Source: an uncultured Eubacteriales bacterium (lineage in GTDB: Bacteria > Bacillota > Clostridia > Christensenellales > Aristaeellaceae). From it: DNA of 64,000 bases. Location: NCBI GenBank assembly GCA_902765735.1, contig CACXBB010000032.1, forward strand, positions 41,214 to 105,213, read 5' to 3'. The position numbers and the translations under genes were made by a program. Shown in pieces: positions 54,000 to 61,649 of the stretch (position 1 is its first letter; each line of letters begins with the position of its first letter). Below the pieces are notes generated by a model. The model was not told the DNA's origin. It was given only the letters and a program-made list of their open reading frames with translations, and did not search any database.

Positions 54000-54109
54000 C
54001 GATCTCAGATTATAAGTGAATCAGAACGGCAATCAGATGAGGCCCGGCATGGCTCCCCAGATGTGATTTTCCTACGCTGTAGCCGGTCATAGGTGCCGGG
54101 ACAGCCTCA

Positions 54110-54162
54110 CTGACCCCCGACGACTATGTTGCCTGGCAAGCGGCATAGCTGGCGGGGGTCAG
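54110..54162. other. Nested two-tier hairpin after flavoprotein gene
   Basis: Outer stem CTGACCCCCG / CGGGGGTCAG and inner stem CTATGTTGCC / GGCATAG with a short internal loop. No T-run follows. It may be a terminator without a classic tail or a small structured RNA. The rest of 54000-54336 shows no supported gene. Confidence 0.5.
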
Positions 54163-54336
54163 ACGATTATAGAGCAGGAGTCAAACTGGTTGCAATCTGT
54201 CGTTTTTTTGAAGTTGCACACCTGACGCCACACAGATTTCAAAGTGTGCGACCTTGCACACATCAAAAACACCGGCCCCGCCGGCGAAGCAAACGCCCCA
54301 AAGGTGCGTCAAGGAAAAAAGGGATGTTCGGAATTA

Positions 54337-54363
54337 CCTGATCAACACCTGCTGTTGGTCAGG
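54337..54363. terminator. Bidirectional terminator hairpin
   Basis: CCTGATCAACA, loop CCTGC, TGTTGGTCAGG, then AATACCTTTTATT on the plus side, 9 bases from the stop of the CDF gene. Confidence 0.75.
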
Positions 54364-54371
54364 AATACCTT

Positions 54372-55487
54372 TTATTCTTCCGTGAAATCCGTATCCATGG
54401 CAACCTGCAATTCATAATCCGGGAATGCCCTCTGCACGTCGGTGACCACTTCTGTGTAGACAGCCCGGCGATCATTTGCATCAAAGCTGATCACGATATC
54501 GAAGCGCATCGTCTTTTGCTCCTTCAGCAGATAGAAGCCGTGCATCTGCCGGACATGCTCGTGGGCAAAGACGATTGCTTCAACCTGTCGCTTTGCCTGA
54601 ATGATCGCCTCATCCGTCGTATTCACCGAGTAAACGCCGATGGCCGTCAGTATGACATGATGCTCCTGGAGCACCTTCATCGTGATCTCGCGGATCAACT
54701 GATCAAGCCGGTCGGCTGAATATGTATCCGGAACCTCGATATGGATGGAGCCATTCCACGTGTCCGGACCGTAGTTGTTCAGCACCAGGTCATACGCGCC
54801 CTGCACATCGGGAAAGCCTGTCACGGTCTGCTGTATGCTCTTGGCCAATTCGGCATCGTTGCGCTCCCCGAGAATCCGAGAGATCGTATCGCGCAGCATC
54901 TCGATGCCGGACTTGATGATCACCACGGAAATGATCGCGCCGAGCCACGCCTCCAGGGAGATGTGGAATATCAGAAAGATTCCCGCGGCGAGGAGCGTGG
55001 ACGCCGAAATGACGGAATCCAGCGTGGCGTCCTCGCCGGAATTGATCAGGGAATCCGAATGCACCCTGACACCGACATTTTTGACGTAACGGCCCAGCAG
55101 GATCTTGACCACCACTGCCACCGCCACGATGATCAGCGAAACCTCGCTGTAATCCGGCGTCTCGGGATGAATGATCTGCTTGACGGACTCCACGAAGGAC
55201 GTGATGCCCGCGTAAAGCACGATCACGGAGATGATCATGGCGCTCAGGTATTCGATGCGCCCATATCCGAAGGGATGCTTCTTGTCCGGCTCCCTACCCG
55301 CAAGCTTTGTCCCGACGATGGTGATCAGAGAGCTGCCTGCGTCGGAGATGTTGTTGACCGCGTCAAGCACGATGGCGATAGAGTGGGTCATCAGGCCGAT
55401 CACCGCCTTGAAGCCCGCGAGAAACACATTGGCGACGATGCCAATGACGCTGGTCTTGACGATCGTTTTTTCACGGGACGCTTCCAT
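54372..55487 (-). CDS. Cation diffusion facilitator metal exporter
   Basis: 371 residues: six membrane helices and a C-terminal cytoplasmic domain. Helix 2 reads DAVNNISDAGSS and helix 5 region GEDATLDSVIS, so the metal site would be Asn/Asp plus Asp/Asp rather than the His/Asp of zinc exporters; this pattern is known from manganese-type CDF proteins such as MntE. After residue ~290 there is an extra C-terminal domain (MRFDIVISFDANDRRAVYTE) of ~80 residues, longer than in minimal members. A GGGAGGAATACAGA ribosome site precedes ATG. Confidence 0.88.
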   Translation of the reverse strand: MEASREKTIVKTSVIGIVANVFLAGFKAVIGLMTHSIAIVLDAVNNISDAGSSLITIVGTKLAGREPDKKHPFGYGRIEYLSAMIISVIVLYAGITSFVESVKQIIHPETPDYSEVSLIIVAVAVVVKILLGRYVKNVGVRVHSDSLINSGEDATLDSVISASTLLAAGIFLIFHISLEAWLGAIISVVIIKSGIEMLRDTISRILGERNDAELAKSIQQTVTGFPDVQGAYDLVLNNYGPDTWNGSIHIEVPDTYSADRLDQLIREITMKVLQEHHVILTAIGVYSVNTTDEAIIQAKRQVEAIVFAHEHVRQMHGFYLLKEQKTMRFDIVISFDANDRRAVYTEVVTDVQRAFPDYELQVAMDTDFTEE

Positions 55488-55504
55488 TCTGTATTCCTCC
55501 CTGT

Positions 55505-55600
55505 TTACTCCGGCAATACCCTTCCCGCGTCCGTCAGCGTGATCTCGACCACGCGGTCATCCTTGCGGCAGCGGCGTCTTTCCACATAAGATAAGTATAT
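55505..55600 (-). pseudogene. MarR regulator C-terminal remnant
   Basis: Reads YVERRRCRKDDRVVEITLTD then AGRVLPE and stop. The DDRVVEITLTDAGR stretch is the wing-and-after region of MarR proteins (DRR...ITLTxxGR). The HTH and N-terminus are absent. It lies 17 bases before the CDF gene in the same direction, so it may once have controlled it. Confidence 0.6.
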
Positions 55601-55689
55601 CATTGAAAAGGGCGTCTGCCAACAGGACTTGGGGATAATTTTGGACAATTCTGTCTGAACCCGCGCTCGAAGCGGGGGGGTTCGGTGCA

Positions 55690-55718
55690 TAAAAAGAGCG
55701 CGCCATGAAAGACGCGCA
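55690..55718 (-). terminator. Terminator of the GAPDH remnant
   Basis: On the minus strand GTGCGCGTC, loop, GGCGCGC-TC then TTTTTATG. It keeps a clean stem and U-tract although the gene before it is broken. Confidence 0.75.
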
Positions 55719-55738
55719 CTGATTTACTCATCACGGTT

Positions 55739-55947
55739 CTACTTCTTGAATCTGCCGATGCCGAGGTACTTGTTGGTCTCGGCGGTGCCTTCCTCGCGGG
55801 TGAGCTGCATCTTCATGGAGGCGCGGATGGCGTCCATGGTCTCGGGGATGGTCACGCTCTCCTGCGGGATGTTGATGGCGTACATGATGTCGTTGCCCGA
55901 CTCCACGATGACATGTCGCCGCGGCGGTTGCCGAGGTCGCGCGCGTA
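55739..55947 (-). pseudogene. Type II (archaeal-class) GAPDH, 3' remnant with frameshift
   Basis: ARDLGNRRGDM in one frame and ESGNDIMYAINIPQESVTIP, then ETMDAIRASMKM and ETNKYLGIG in another frame match the C-terminus of type II glyceraldehyde-3-phosphate dehydrogenases (ARDLGR.R.D...QES..VPEN.DAIRAM...TN..LGI). About 65 of ~340 residues remain, with a frameshift or deletion at about 55917. The upstream frame is closed at 55948. Such enzymes are rare in bacteria. Confidence 0.65.
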
Positions 55948-56158
55948 TCAGGATAAAGCTAACTATTACAAAACCCATGACAGACGGCGCAGTTGAGTCG
56001 TATGTGAGCGGAACAGATGATGAATCCGTCCATCTCTTTGGCGAGGAGCAGGAGATCAAGTCCGTGTGCCGCGGGCGGACCTTCAGACAGGGATAGAAGC
56101 ACACTAAAGCCTTGTCGATCCAGGACGGTCGGCTGAACGCGCTTCACACAAAATTGAC

Positions 56159-56186
56159 TTGCAATATTCTCAAAGGGGGATATAAT
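56159..56186 (+). promoter_or_regulatory. Promoter of the reductase-hydrolase operon
   Basis: TTGCAA (56159-56164), 16 bases, TATAAT (56181-56186). An alternative -35 TTGACT lies five bases earlier. Confidence 0.7.
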
Positions 56187-56328
56187 AGGAATAGATACAA
56201 CTAACTTATGGAGCTGGGCGTTTTTTAATCGGCATAAGTTAGGCAATACTAATTACAATAATGATCGTTGGTTGGAAAAAAGGCGCGATAAGGCATATGG
56301 ATTTCAGGGAGCTTGGGAAGTGAAGGAC

Positions 56329-57312
56329 ATGAAGATTTTGGTCTACGGCGCGGGCGTCATCAGCAGCTATCTTGCGCACGTGCTGTGCGCGGCGGGCAAC
56401 GACGTGACCCTGCTGGCGCGGGGAAAATGGAAGGAACAGCTGGAAAGAAACGGCCTGCGCATACGGCATCACCTGCAGCACAGTAAGACGCTGGATCATC
56501 CGAGGGTGATCGGCGACGTGCCGACGGAGGAGCACTTCGATGCGGTGTTCGCCGTCATGCCCTACAACAAGATCGGCGCGATCGTCGAACCGCTGGCGGC
56601 GATCCATGCGCCGCTGGTGGTGCTGGTCGGCAACAACATGCGCCCCGCGGCAATGCAGCAGACCATCCTCGAAGGGACGGTCTGCGAAAAGGAGGTCCTG
56701 TTCGGCTTTCAGGTGACGGCGGGCAAGCGCGACGTGGAGAACGGCGTGCTGATCTGCGAGCGCCTCGGTGCGGGCGTGATGGACATCGGCGGCCTGCACG
56801 CGCCGCCGGATGAAGCGACGCAGGCCAAGCTGGCATCCGCGTTTGCCGGCACGAAGTACAAGCTCCGCTGGCAGCCGGACATGGAAGCGTATCTCATCTG
56901 CCACCTGGCGGCGATACTGCCCATCGGCTATCTGACCTACGCCTGCGGCGGCGATATGCTTTCGTCCACAGGCAAGCAGCGCAAATTGATGCGCATGGCC
57001 ACCAAGGAAGCCTACGGACTGCTGCGCGCGCAGGGCGTTCCCATCCCACCCGACGGCGACGACACCTGGTACGAGCCGGGCGTGCGTGGCGCGCTGATGC
57101 AGTTCGTCTACTGGCTGATGTCAAAGTCGCAGATGGGCGACCTCATCGCCTGCGCCCACTGCCGAAATGCTTATGAGGAGATGGAAATGCTGGACAAGGC
57201 CTTTGACGCGATCATCGCCCGAACGCCGGACTATCCCATGCCGAACTGGCAGGCGCTGAAGACACAGATGCCGGACTGGGAGACGGTTCGGAAGCAATAC
57301 AGGAAGGCGTGA
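56329..57312 (+). CDS. Ketopantoate reductase family oxidoreductase
   Basis: 327 residues. Dinucleotide site at the N-terminus MKILVYGAGVISSYLAHVL, then DVTLLARGKW, as in PanE/ApbA-like proteins. The middle lacks a clear PanE active-site lysine motif, and the C-terminal half (MQFVYWLMSKSQMGDLIACA) is diverged, so it is probably not the pantothenate enzyme but a family member with another 2-keto acid or ketone substrate. ATG 56329 is used because GAAGGAC lies just upstream. First gene of a five-gene operon; gap to next gene 7 bases. Confidence 0.85.
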   Translation: MKILVYGAGVISSYLAHVLCAAGNDVTLLARGKWKEQLERNGLRIRHHLQHSKTLDHPRVIGDVPTEEHFDAVFAVMPYNKIGAIVEPLAAIHAPLVVLVGNNMRPAAMQQTILEGTVCEKEVLFGFQVTAGKRDVENGVLICERLGAGVMDIGGLHAPPDEATQAKLASAFAGTKYKLRWQPDMEAYLICHLAAILPIGYLTYACGGDMLSSTGKQRKLMRMATKEAYGLLRAQGVPIPPDGDDTWYEPGVRGALMQFVYWLMSKSQMGDLIACAHCRNAYEEMEMLDKAFDAIIARTPDYPMPNWQALKTQMPDWETVRKQYRKA

Positions 57313-57319
57313 ACGGTTT

Positions 57320-58330
57320 ATGAAGGTTTATGAGTTTGGGACAGAGCATGAAAAGACCTTTGTCATGTTCCAGTGCGCCGCGGAGCCCTGGTGGGTGTTC
57401 AGGGATTCCGCCGAGGCGATGGCACGGGATTATCATGTGTATCTGGTGATTGCGGACGGGCACGACGAACAGGGCACGACGTTCGTGTCTATCGAGAAAA
57501 ACGCCTCCGACGCCGCGGCGTATCTGCGGGCGAAGGGCGTCCGACGCATCGACGGGCTCTACGGCGTGTCGATGGGCGGGGCGAGCGCCATGCGCTTCCT
57601 GGCCACCTACGCACCGGCGCTACTGCCCGAAGGGCAAGCGCCGGCAGCGCCGGGCTGGAATCCGGAGGATTCGCCCGGGCTGGTCGCGCCTGCGCTTTGG
57701 CGCAGTGGCGCGACTGCTATTTACGCACCGGCGCTACTGCCCGAAGGGCAAGCGCCGGCAGCGCCGGGCTGGAATCCGGAGGATTCGCCCGGGCTGGTCG
57801 CGCCTGCGCTTTGGCGCACTGGCGCGACTGCTATTGAGGACATCCCGGTGGAAAAGGCCATCATCGACGCCGGGATCACGCCCTATCCCTACCCCAAGTG
57901 GGTCTGCCGCCTGATCGCGCTGAAAGACTGGGCAACGGTCATGCTGGGCACGAAGTGCTACGCGCTGCTCAAGCTGGCCTACCCGCCGGAGCGCTGGACG
58001 CCCAAAGGGCAGGACCCGGAGGAGCACTATCGCCGGATATTCGAGTTCGAAAAGCACCACTTTTCCTCCCGGACGATCTACAACACCTTCTGGAGCACCA
58101 ACAACTATTCGATGCCCGACCCGGTGCCAAAGGTCGCCGCGAAGATGGAATACTGGTACGGCGAAGAGGAACGGAAGGCCCGGAAGAACGACCTGGCCTG
58201 GGCCCGCAGGGCGTTTCCGCAGATCGTTCCCCGGGAATTCAAGGGCCTTGCGCACGCCGAGCTGGTGTTGATGTTCCCGGAACGGTTCCGCGATGAAGTC
58301 ATGCGGTTCATGAACGGGGAGAGCGTATGA
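57320..58330 (+). CDS. Alpha/beta hydrolase with in-frame repeat insertion
   Basis: 336 residues. Nucleophile elbow LYGVSMGGASA (Ser85) and the end KGLAHAELVLMFPERF with the likely catalytic His. Residues 97-134 and 135-172 are two copies of a 38-residue Pro/Ala/Gly-rich segment (PALLPEGQAPAAPGWNPEDS...) that interrupt the fold between FLAT and EDIPVEKAIIDAGITPYPYP. Without them the protein would be about 260 residues, the usual size. The rest of the sequence is well kept. The stop overlaps the next start by ATGA. Substrate unknown. Confidence 0.85.
   Translation: MKVYEFGTEHEKTFVMFQCAAEPWWVFRDSAEAMARDYHVYLVIADGHDEQGTTFVSIEKNASDAAAYLRAKGVRRIDGLYGVSMGGASAMRFLATYAPALLPEGQAPAAPGWNPEDSPGLVAPALWRSGATAIYAPALLPEGQAPAAPGWNPEDSPGLVAPALWRTGATAIEDIPVEKAIIDAGITPYPYPKWVCRLIALKDWATVMLGTKCYALLKLAYPPERWTPKGQDPEEHYRRIFEFEKHHFSSRTIYNTFWSTNNYSMPDPVPKVAAKMEYWYGEEERKARKNDLAWARRAFPQIVPREFKGLAHAELVLMFPERFRDEVMRFMNGESV
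57608..57835 (+). repeat. 114-bp tandem duplicate inside hydrolase gene
   Basis: Two copies (57608-57721 and 57722-57835) differ at one base (AGT/ACT, Ser/Thr). Each unit has inner hairpins: GCCCGAAGGGC, GCGCCGGCAGCGCCGG and GCGCCTGCGCTTTGGCGCAGTGGCGC. The units keep the reading frame and encode 38 residues. Confidence 0.95.
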
Positions 58331-58989
58331 TACAAAAAGAAGGGCATAAGATGAAATACAGAGGCATCTACTGGACGCTGTTCGCTCCAATGATCAAAAA
58401 GAGCATCGCCAACCGATTCGGCAAAGACTTGGCCCGGGAAGCTGTCGGAAACGGGAAATCGGAGTACAGACGCCTCCTCTCTCATGCCGATGATCTGGGC
58501 CCGGGAAACCCCATGGCGATGAACGCCTACTTTGCCTACGTCTTCGCCGCAGCGTGGTTGGGCAGTGAAAAAAAGATTACGCCGGATGAGATGGCGTTGG
58601 TGATGACGGATGTGCTGGAATCAAAGCTGCTCCGCACATTCTTTGGAATGACCGATCTGAACCGAACGCCGAAGAAATGGGAACGGGAGATGCGGAAGTA
58701 CGCGGCGTGGTTCGAGAAGCATGGAAAAGATTATCCGGTCAACTGGGTCGTACACTTTGACGAATCCCGCCATCAGGACGGCAGCTTTTATTATTTCACC
58801 CGCTGTCCGATCTGTGAGTTCTGTACGCGAGAAGGGATCGGAGATCTGATGCCCGCGCTGTGCGCCACGGACGAGGTGATGTTTCGCCTTCAGCATGGGA
58901 AGCTGTACCGGGAGCACACCATCGCAGGTGGCAAAGGTATCTGCGATTACTGGATCGTTGGAGATCGCAGCAAGGATAACCCTGAATAA
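58327..58989 (+). CDS. L-2-amino-thiazoline-4-carboxylate hydrolase-like protein
   Basis: 220 residues with the family pattern RCPICEFCTREGIGDLMPAL, CATDEVMF and HTIAGGKGICDYWIVG (PF14196 type). Founding members open a thiazoline ring to give a cysteine derivative; others are uncharacterised. Conserved Cys and His positions are present. ATGA overlap with the hydrolase gene. MIQKEGHKMK start is at 58327; ATG 58351 (MKYRG) is an alternative with AAGGGCATAAG before it. Confidence 0.82.
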   Translation: MIQKEGHKMKYRGIYWTLFAPMIKKSIANRFGKDLAREAVGNGKSEYRRLLSHADDLGPGNPMAMNAYFAYVFAAAWLGSEKKITPDEMALVMTDVLESKLLRTFFGMTDLNRTPKKWEREMRKYAAWFEKHGKDYPVNWVVHFDESRHQDGSFYYFTRCPICEFCTREGIGDLMPALCATDEVMFRLQHGKLYREHTIAGGKGICDYWIVGDRSKDNPE

Positions 58990-59014
58990 AAGGACACGCG
59001 GATAGGAAACGAAA

Positions 59015-59419
59015 ATGAACGATCTGTACGAAACCAAAATCACCACCGTTCGCTGGCTGGCTTACGACCTGGCCGGCAACGCGGGCTGGATCACATGGGT
59101 GGTCTGCACCATTTTATGTATAAAACAAGGTTTGACGCTGTTTTCCATACTTTCCATCCCGCCCGCGCTGTTGATGCTCATTGGAGTCGGGGAACTGATC
59201 AGCGAACGCATCGCAAAGCTGGATCGCATACTGCCGAAGAAACGGTTATACCGTGGTTTCGGTGCGCTGACGCTGGGCGGTATCGCGGGGATCCCTGTCT
59301 GCATCATCGGATTGACCGTTCGATCAAGTGAGAAGTTGCCGTTATGGATGCTCATCGGCGCTGTTCTCTGCGCGGTTTTTGCCGGTCTGTGTTTCAAAGG
59401 CTATCGGAAGCAGAAATGA
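59015..59419 (+). CDS. Small membrane protein of unknown function
   Basis: 134 residues with four hydrophobic segments (ITWVVCTILCI, LFSILSIPPALLMLIGVGEL, LGGIAGIPVCIIGLTV, LWMLIGAVLCAVFAGLCF) and a basic end. Family not recognised. It lies 25 bases after the previous gene and 27 before the next, so it belongs to the operon. Confidence 0.78.
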   Translation: MNDLYETKITTVRWLAYDLAGNAGWITWVVCTILCIKQGLTLFSILSIPPALLMLIGVGELISERIAKLDRILPKKRLYRGFGALTLGGIAGIPVCIIGLTVRSSEKLPLWMLIGAVLCAVFAGLCFKGYRKQK

Positions 59420-59446
59420 TTTGAACAGGAGAGGAATGCAAAGCGC

Positions 59447-60343
59447 ATGTCGGTCAAGTACGAATTGTTGAAGGCGGCTTTCCGGATCGTTCCCTTTCAG
59501 AAGATCATGGCGAAGCCATATGATCAGCTGATGAAAATCTTCAAAACCGCGGACGCAAAGCCGAGCATCCCCGCGCTTTCAGATCCGGAATTGACCTTTG
59601 AGACGATCACTGTGGATCGGTCTCCCGTGCTGATGATCCGCCATAAAGTGCCCGCTGAGCACTTGTGCATCTATCTCGTAGGCGGCGGCATGCTGAAATA
59701 CCCCAAACCGTTCCAGGCAAAGGGCCTCGTCGGCATGGCCAAAGAGACCGGGAGGGACTTTGCGCTCCCGTATTTTCCCCTGTGCCCGCAAAACAATCTG
59801 TTCGACACTCTGGATATGCTGTATGACATGTATCGCTTGCTGCTCAAGGCGTATCGCCCGGAGAACATCGCGTTTCTGGGCGGTTCGTCCGGCGCCTTCA
59901 TGGCGCTGTGCCTGGTTTCCTATATCAATCGGGATAAGGAAAAGCTCACGATTCCCGGGAAGCTCTGCCTGTGTTCGCCTGGTTCGGCGCTCGAAGCGGA
60001 AGAGAGAAAGGCGGCGGAAAGGCTGAACCGCACGGACCTGATCATGAGTACGGCGGCGCTGGACAATATTTTCGCCGGAATGGCTGGTGGACAAGAGCTT
60101 CCCGAATACCTGCGCTATATGCAAAGAGGAATCTATACCGGGGTGAAGGACGTGTATTTGACCTATGGCGGAGACGAAGTGTTCTCCGCCGCGGCGGAAT
60201 CCACAGCTGCCAGACTTCGATCTTACGGGGCGGCTGTGGAGCTGGAAATCGGCAGGGGTCTGTATCACGCATACGCGGCTTTGCCGCTCGTGCCTGAAGC
60301 AAAACCTGCGTACCAGCGCGTGAACCATTATCTCAGGGTGTAA
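59447..60343 (+). CDS. Alpha/beta hydrolase, HSL-like
   Basis: 298 residues. IYLVGGGMLKYPKPF takes the place of the HGGG oxyanion motif of the hormone-sensitive lipase type; nucleophile elbow FLGGSSGAFMAL, acid residue in TYGGDEVFSA and His in GRGLYHAYAA. Probably an esterase or thioesterase of the cytoplasm. AGGAGAGGAATG precedes ATG. Last gene of the operon. No terminator is clear before the IS110 remnant. Confidence 0.85.
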   Translation: MSVKYELLKAAFRIVPFQKIMAKPYDQLMKIFKTADAKPSIPALSDPELTFETITVDRSPVLMIRHKVPAEHLCIYLVGGGMLKYPKPFQAKGLVGMAKETGRDFALPYFPLCPQNNLFDTLDMLYDMYRLLLKAYRPENIAFLGGSSGAFMALCLVSYINRDKEKLTIPGKLCLCSPGSALEAEERKAAERLNRTDLIMSTAALDNIFAGMAGGQELPEYLRYMQRGIYTGVKDVYLTYGGDEVFSAAAESTAARLRSYGAAVELEIGRGLYHAYAALPLVPEAKPAYQRVNHYLRV

Positions 60344-60368
60344 TGCACTTTACAGTCAAGGGATGCGC

Positions 60369-60920
60369 TCATGGATCATGTACGTCAATGGATAATACCT
60401 GGATACGGGCAAACTGAGCCGCGAAGAATGAATCCTTGCGTTTGACCGCCGCATGGGCGCAATTCACCAAAGTTGTCCGGAGCATGGCGTTACCCTTTCG
60501 GGTTCTGCTGCTTTTTCGCTTGCCGGCACTCTCGTTGTTGCCAGGACACAGCCCGGCCCAGGATGCAATATGCTTGCCGCTGGGAAAGCGTTCCATGTTC
60601 GTGCCGATTACCGAGATGATGACCTGAGAACTGGTCTTGCCGATTCCAGGGATCTGCTGGATAGCTTTCGCGGCTTCCTTCTCGTCCGGCTTCATCGTGC
60701 CGTCGATGTCGTCGTCAAGATTCCGGATGTGCTGATTGAGCTCGTCCAGGTGCGAGATCAGCTCCTTCAACATCCTGCGCTGTATGGCCGTCAGCATGTC
60801 GTTGAGATCGTCGATGATCTGTTGCTTGGGCGCTTTCAGCATCGGAGAAATCTTTCCGGCCATGAACAGCTCGTCGTATTTCTCCGCTGTCAGCGTAGGA
60901 GGCTTGTCCCATTCTGCCAT
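60369..60920 (-). mobile_element. IS110-family transposase, 5' truncated
   Basis: 183-residue frame. The Transposase_20 region is clear: IQQIPGIGKTSSQVIISVIG, ASWAGLCPGNNESAGKRKSS, LRTTLVNCAHAAVKRKDSFF. The N-terminal DEDD RuvC-like catalytic domain is missing, so the copy is dead. The last residues (QVLSIDVHDP) are off-family, suggesting a break at the 3' side too. Confidence 0.85.
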
Positions 60921-61005
60921 TTGTAGATGGCTTGGGGCGTTTCAAAGCCGAAATACTCTTGGATGTCGCGGACGGAAAGACCCTTATCCAAGCGCAGGCT
61001 GTATT
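60890..61005 (-). pseudogene. HTH (XRE-type) regulator remnant
   Basis: Minus-strand frame LRLDKGLSVRDIQEYFGFET then PQAIYKWQNGTS is the helix-turn-helix of a Cro/CI-type repressor. It stops at 60890 inside the IS110 frame and has no start upstream. Confidence 0.55.
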
Positions 61006-61102
61006 ATAACTCTCCATGGAAGGAACAGCAACGGCGAAAACTGGTTGATAAAACATCGTAATTTTGGTATTATAGAACCGTGAACAGCGGCAATAATGCA
61101 CT

Positions 61103-61594
61103 TTATTGCCGAGCCGCTTCAGCCCTGAATCCTTCCCGGAACAGAAGGATATGGGTAAAGAGGATTATGTGGTGATCTGCGGCGATTTCGGCGGCGTCTG
61201 GCACACGGACAGGAAAAGCGCGGCCGAGTCCCCGGAAGAAGCGCAGGCATTGGATTGGCTGGAGAACAGGCCGTTCACCACGCTGTTCATCCCCGGTAAT
61301 CATGAGAATTATGATCGGCTGATGCCATCGGTCACGGAGCGTGAGTATGGGCTCTACAACATCCATGCCTTCTTGAAGCAGCACGACAGGCTTGACTTTG
61401 TGTTCACCCACGACGCGCCGGCCTCCGATAAGAGCTATCTCGGCTATGACGGCACGGATGAACTGAACCGTTATTTCGAGAGCCTGCGCGATGAGATGAA
61501 GTATGGTTACTGGTTCTACGGGCATCTGCACGAGAACCGGCGGGTGATGGACAATCACTACCTGCTCTATGAGCAGATTGTGAGGGTGTGTTGA
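61103..61594 (+). pseudogene. Metallophosphoesterase remnant with internal deletion
   Basis: Keeps PSRFSPESFPEQKDMG, VVICGDFGGVW, LFIPGNHENYDRL, FVFTHDAPASDKSYLG and YGHLHENRR of a calcineurin-like phosphoesterase. The first metal motif (GDTHG) is missing at the 5' end, and the segment that usually links GNHEN to THDAP is about 60 residues too short. Read as a gene with a 5' truncation and an internal deletion. Confidence 0.72.
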
Positions 61595-61649
61595 AGCAAA
61601 TAAGGAGAATGAGTATGACCAGAGGCGTAAAGACCTGTATTTGACATTC

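Noticed and set aside
54126..54341. 71-residue plus-strand frame
   Set aside because: It starts inside a hairpin and ends in a terminator region; composition is random-like.
55746..56096. 116-residue plus-strand frame
   Set aside because: Antisense of the type II GAPDH remnant, which matches a known family on the other strand.
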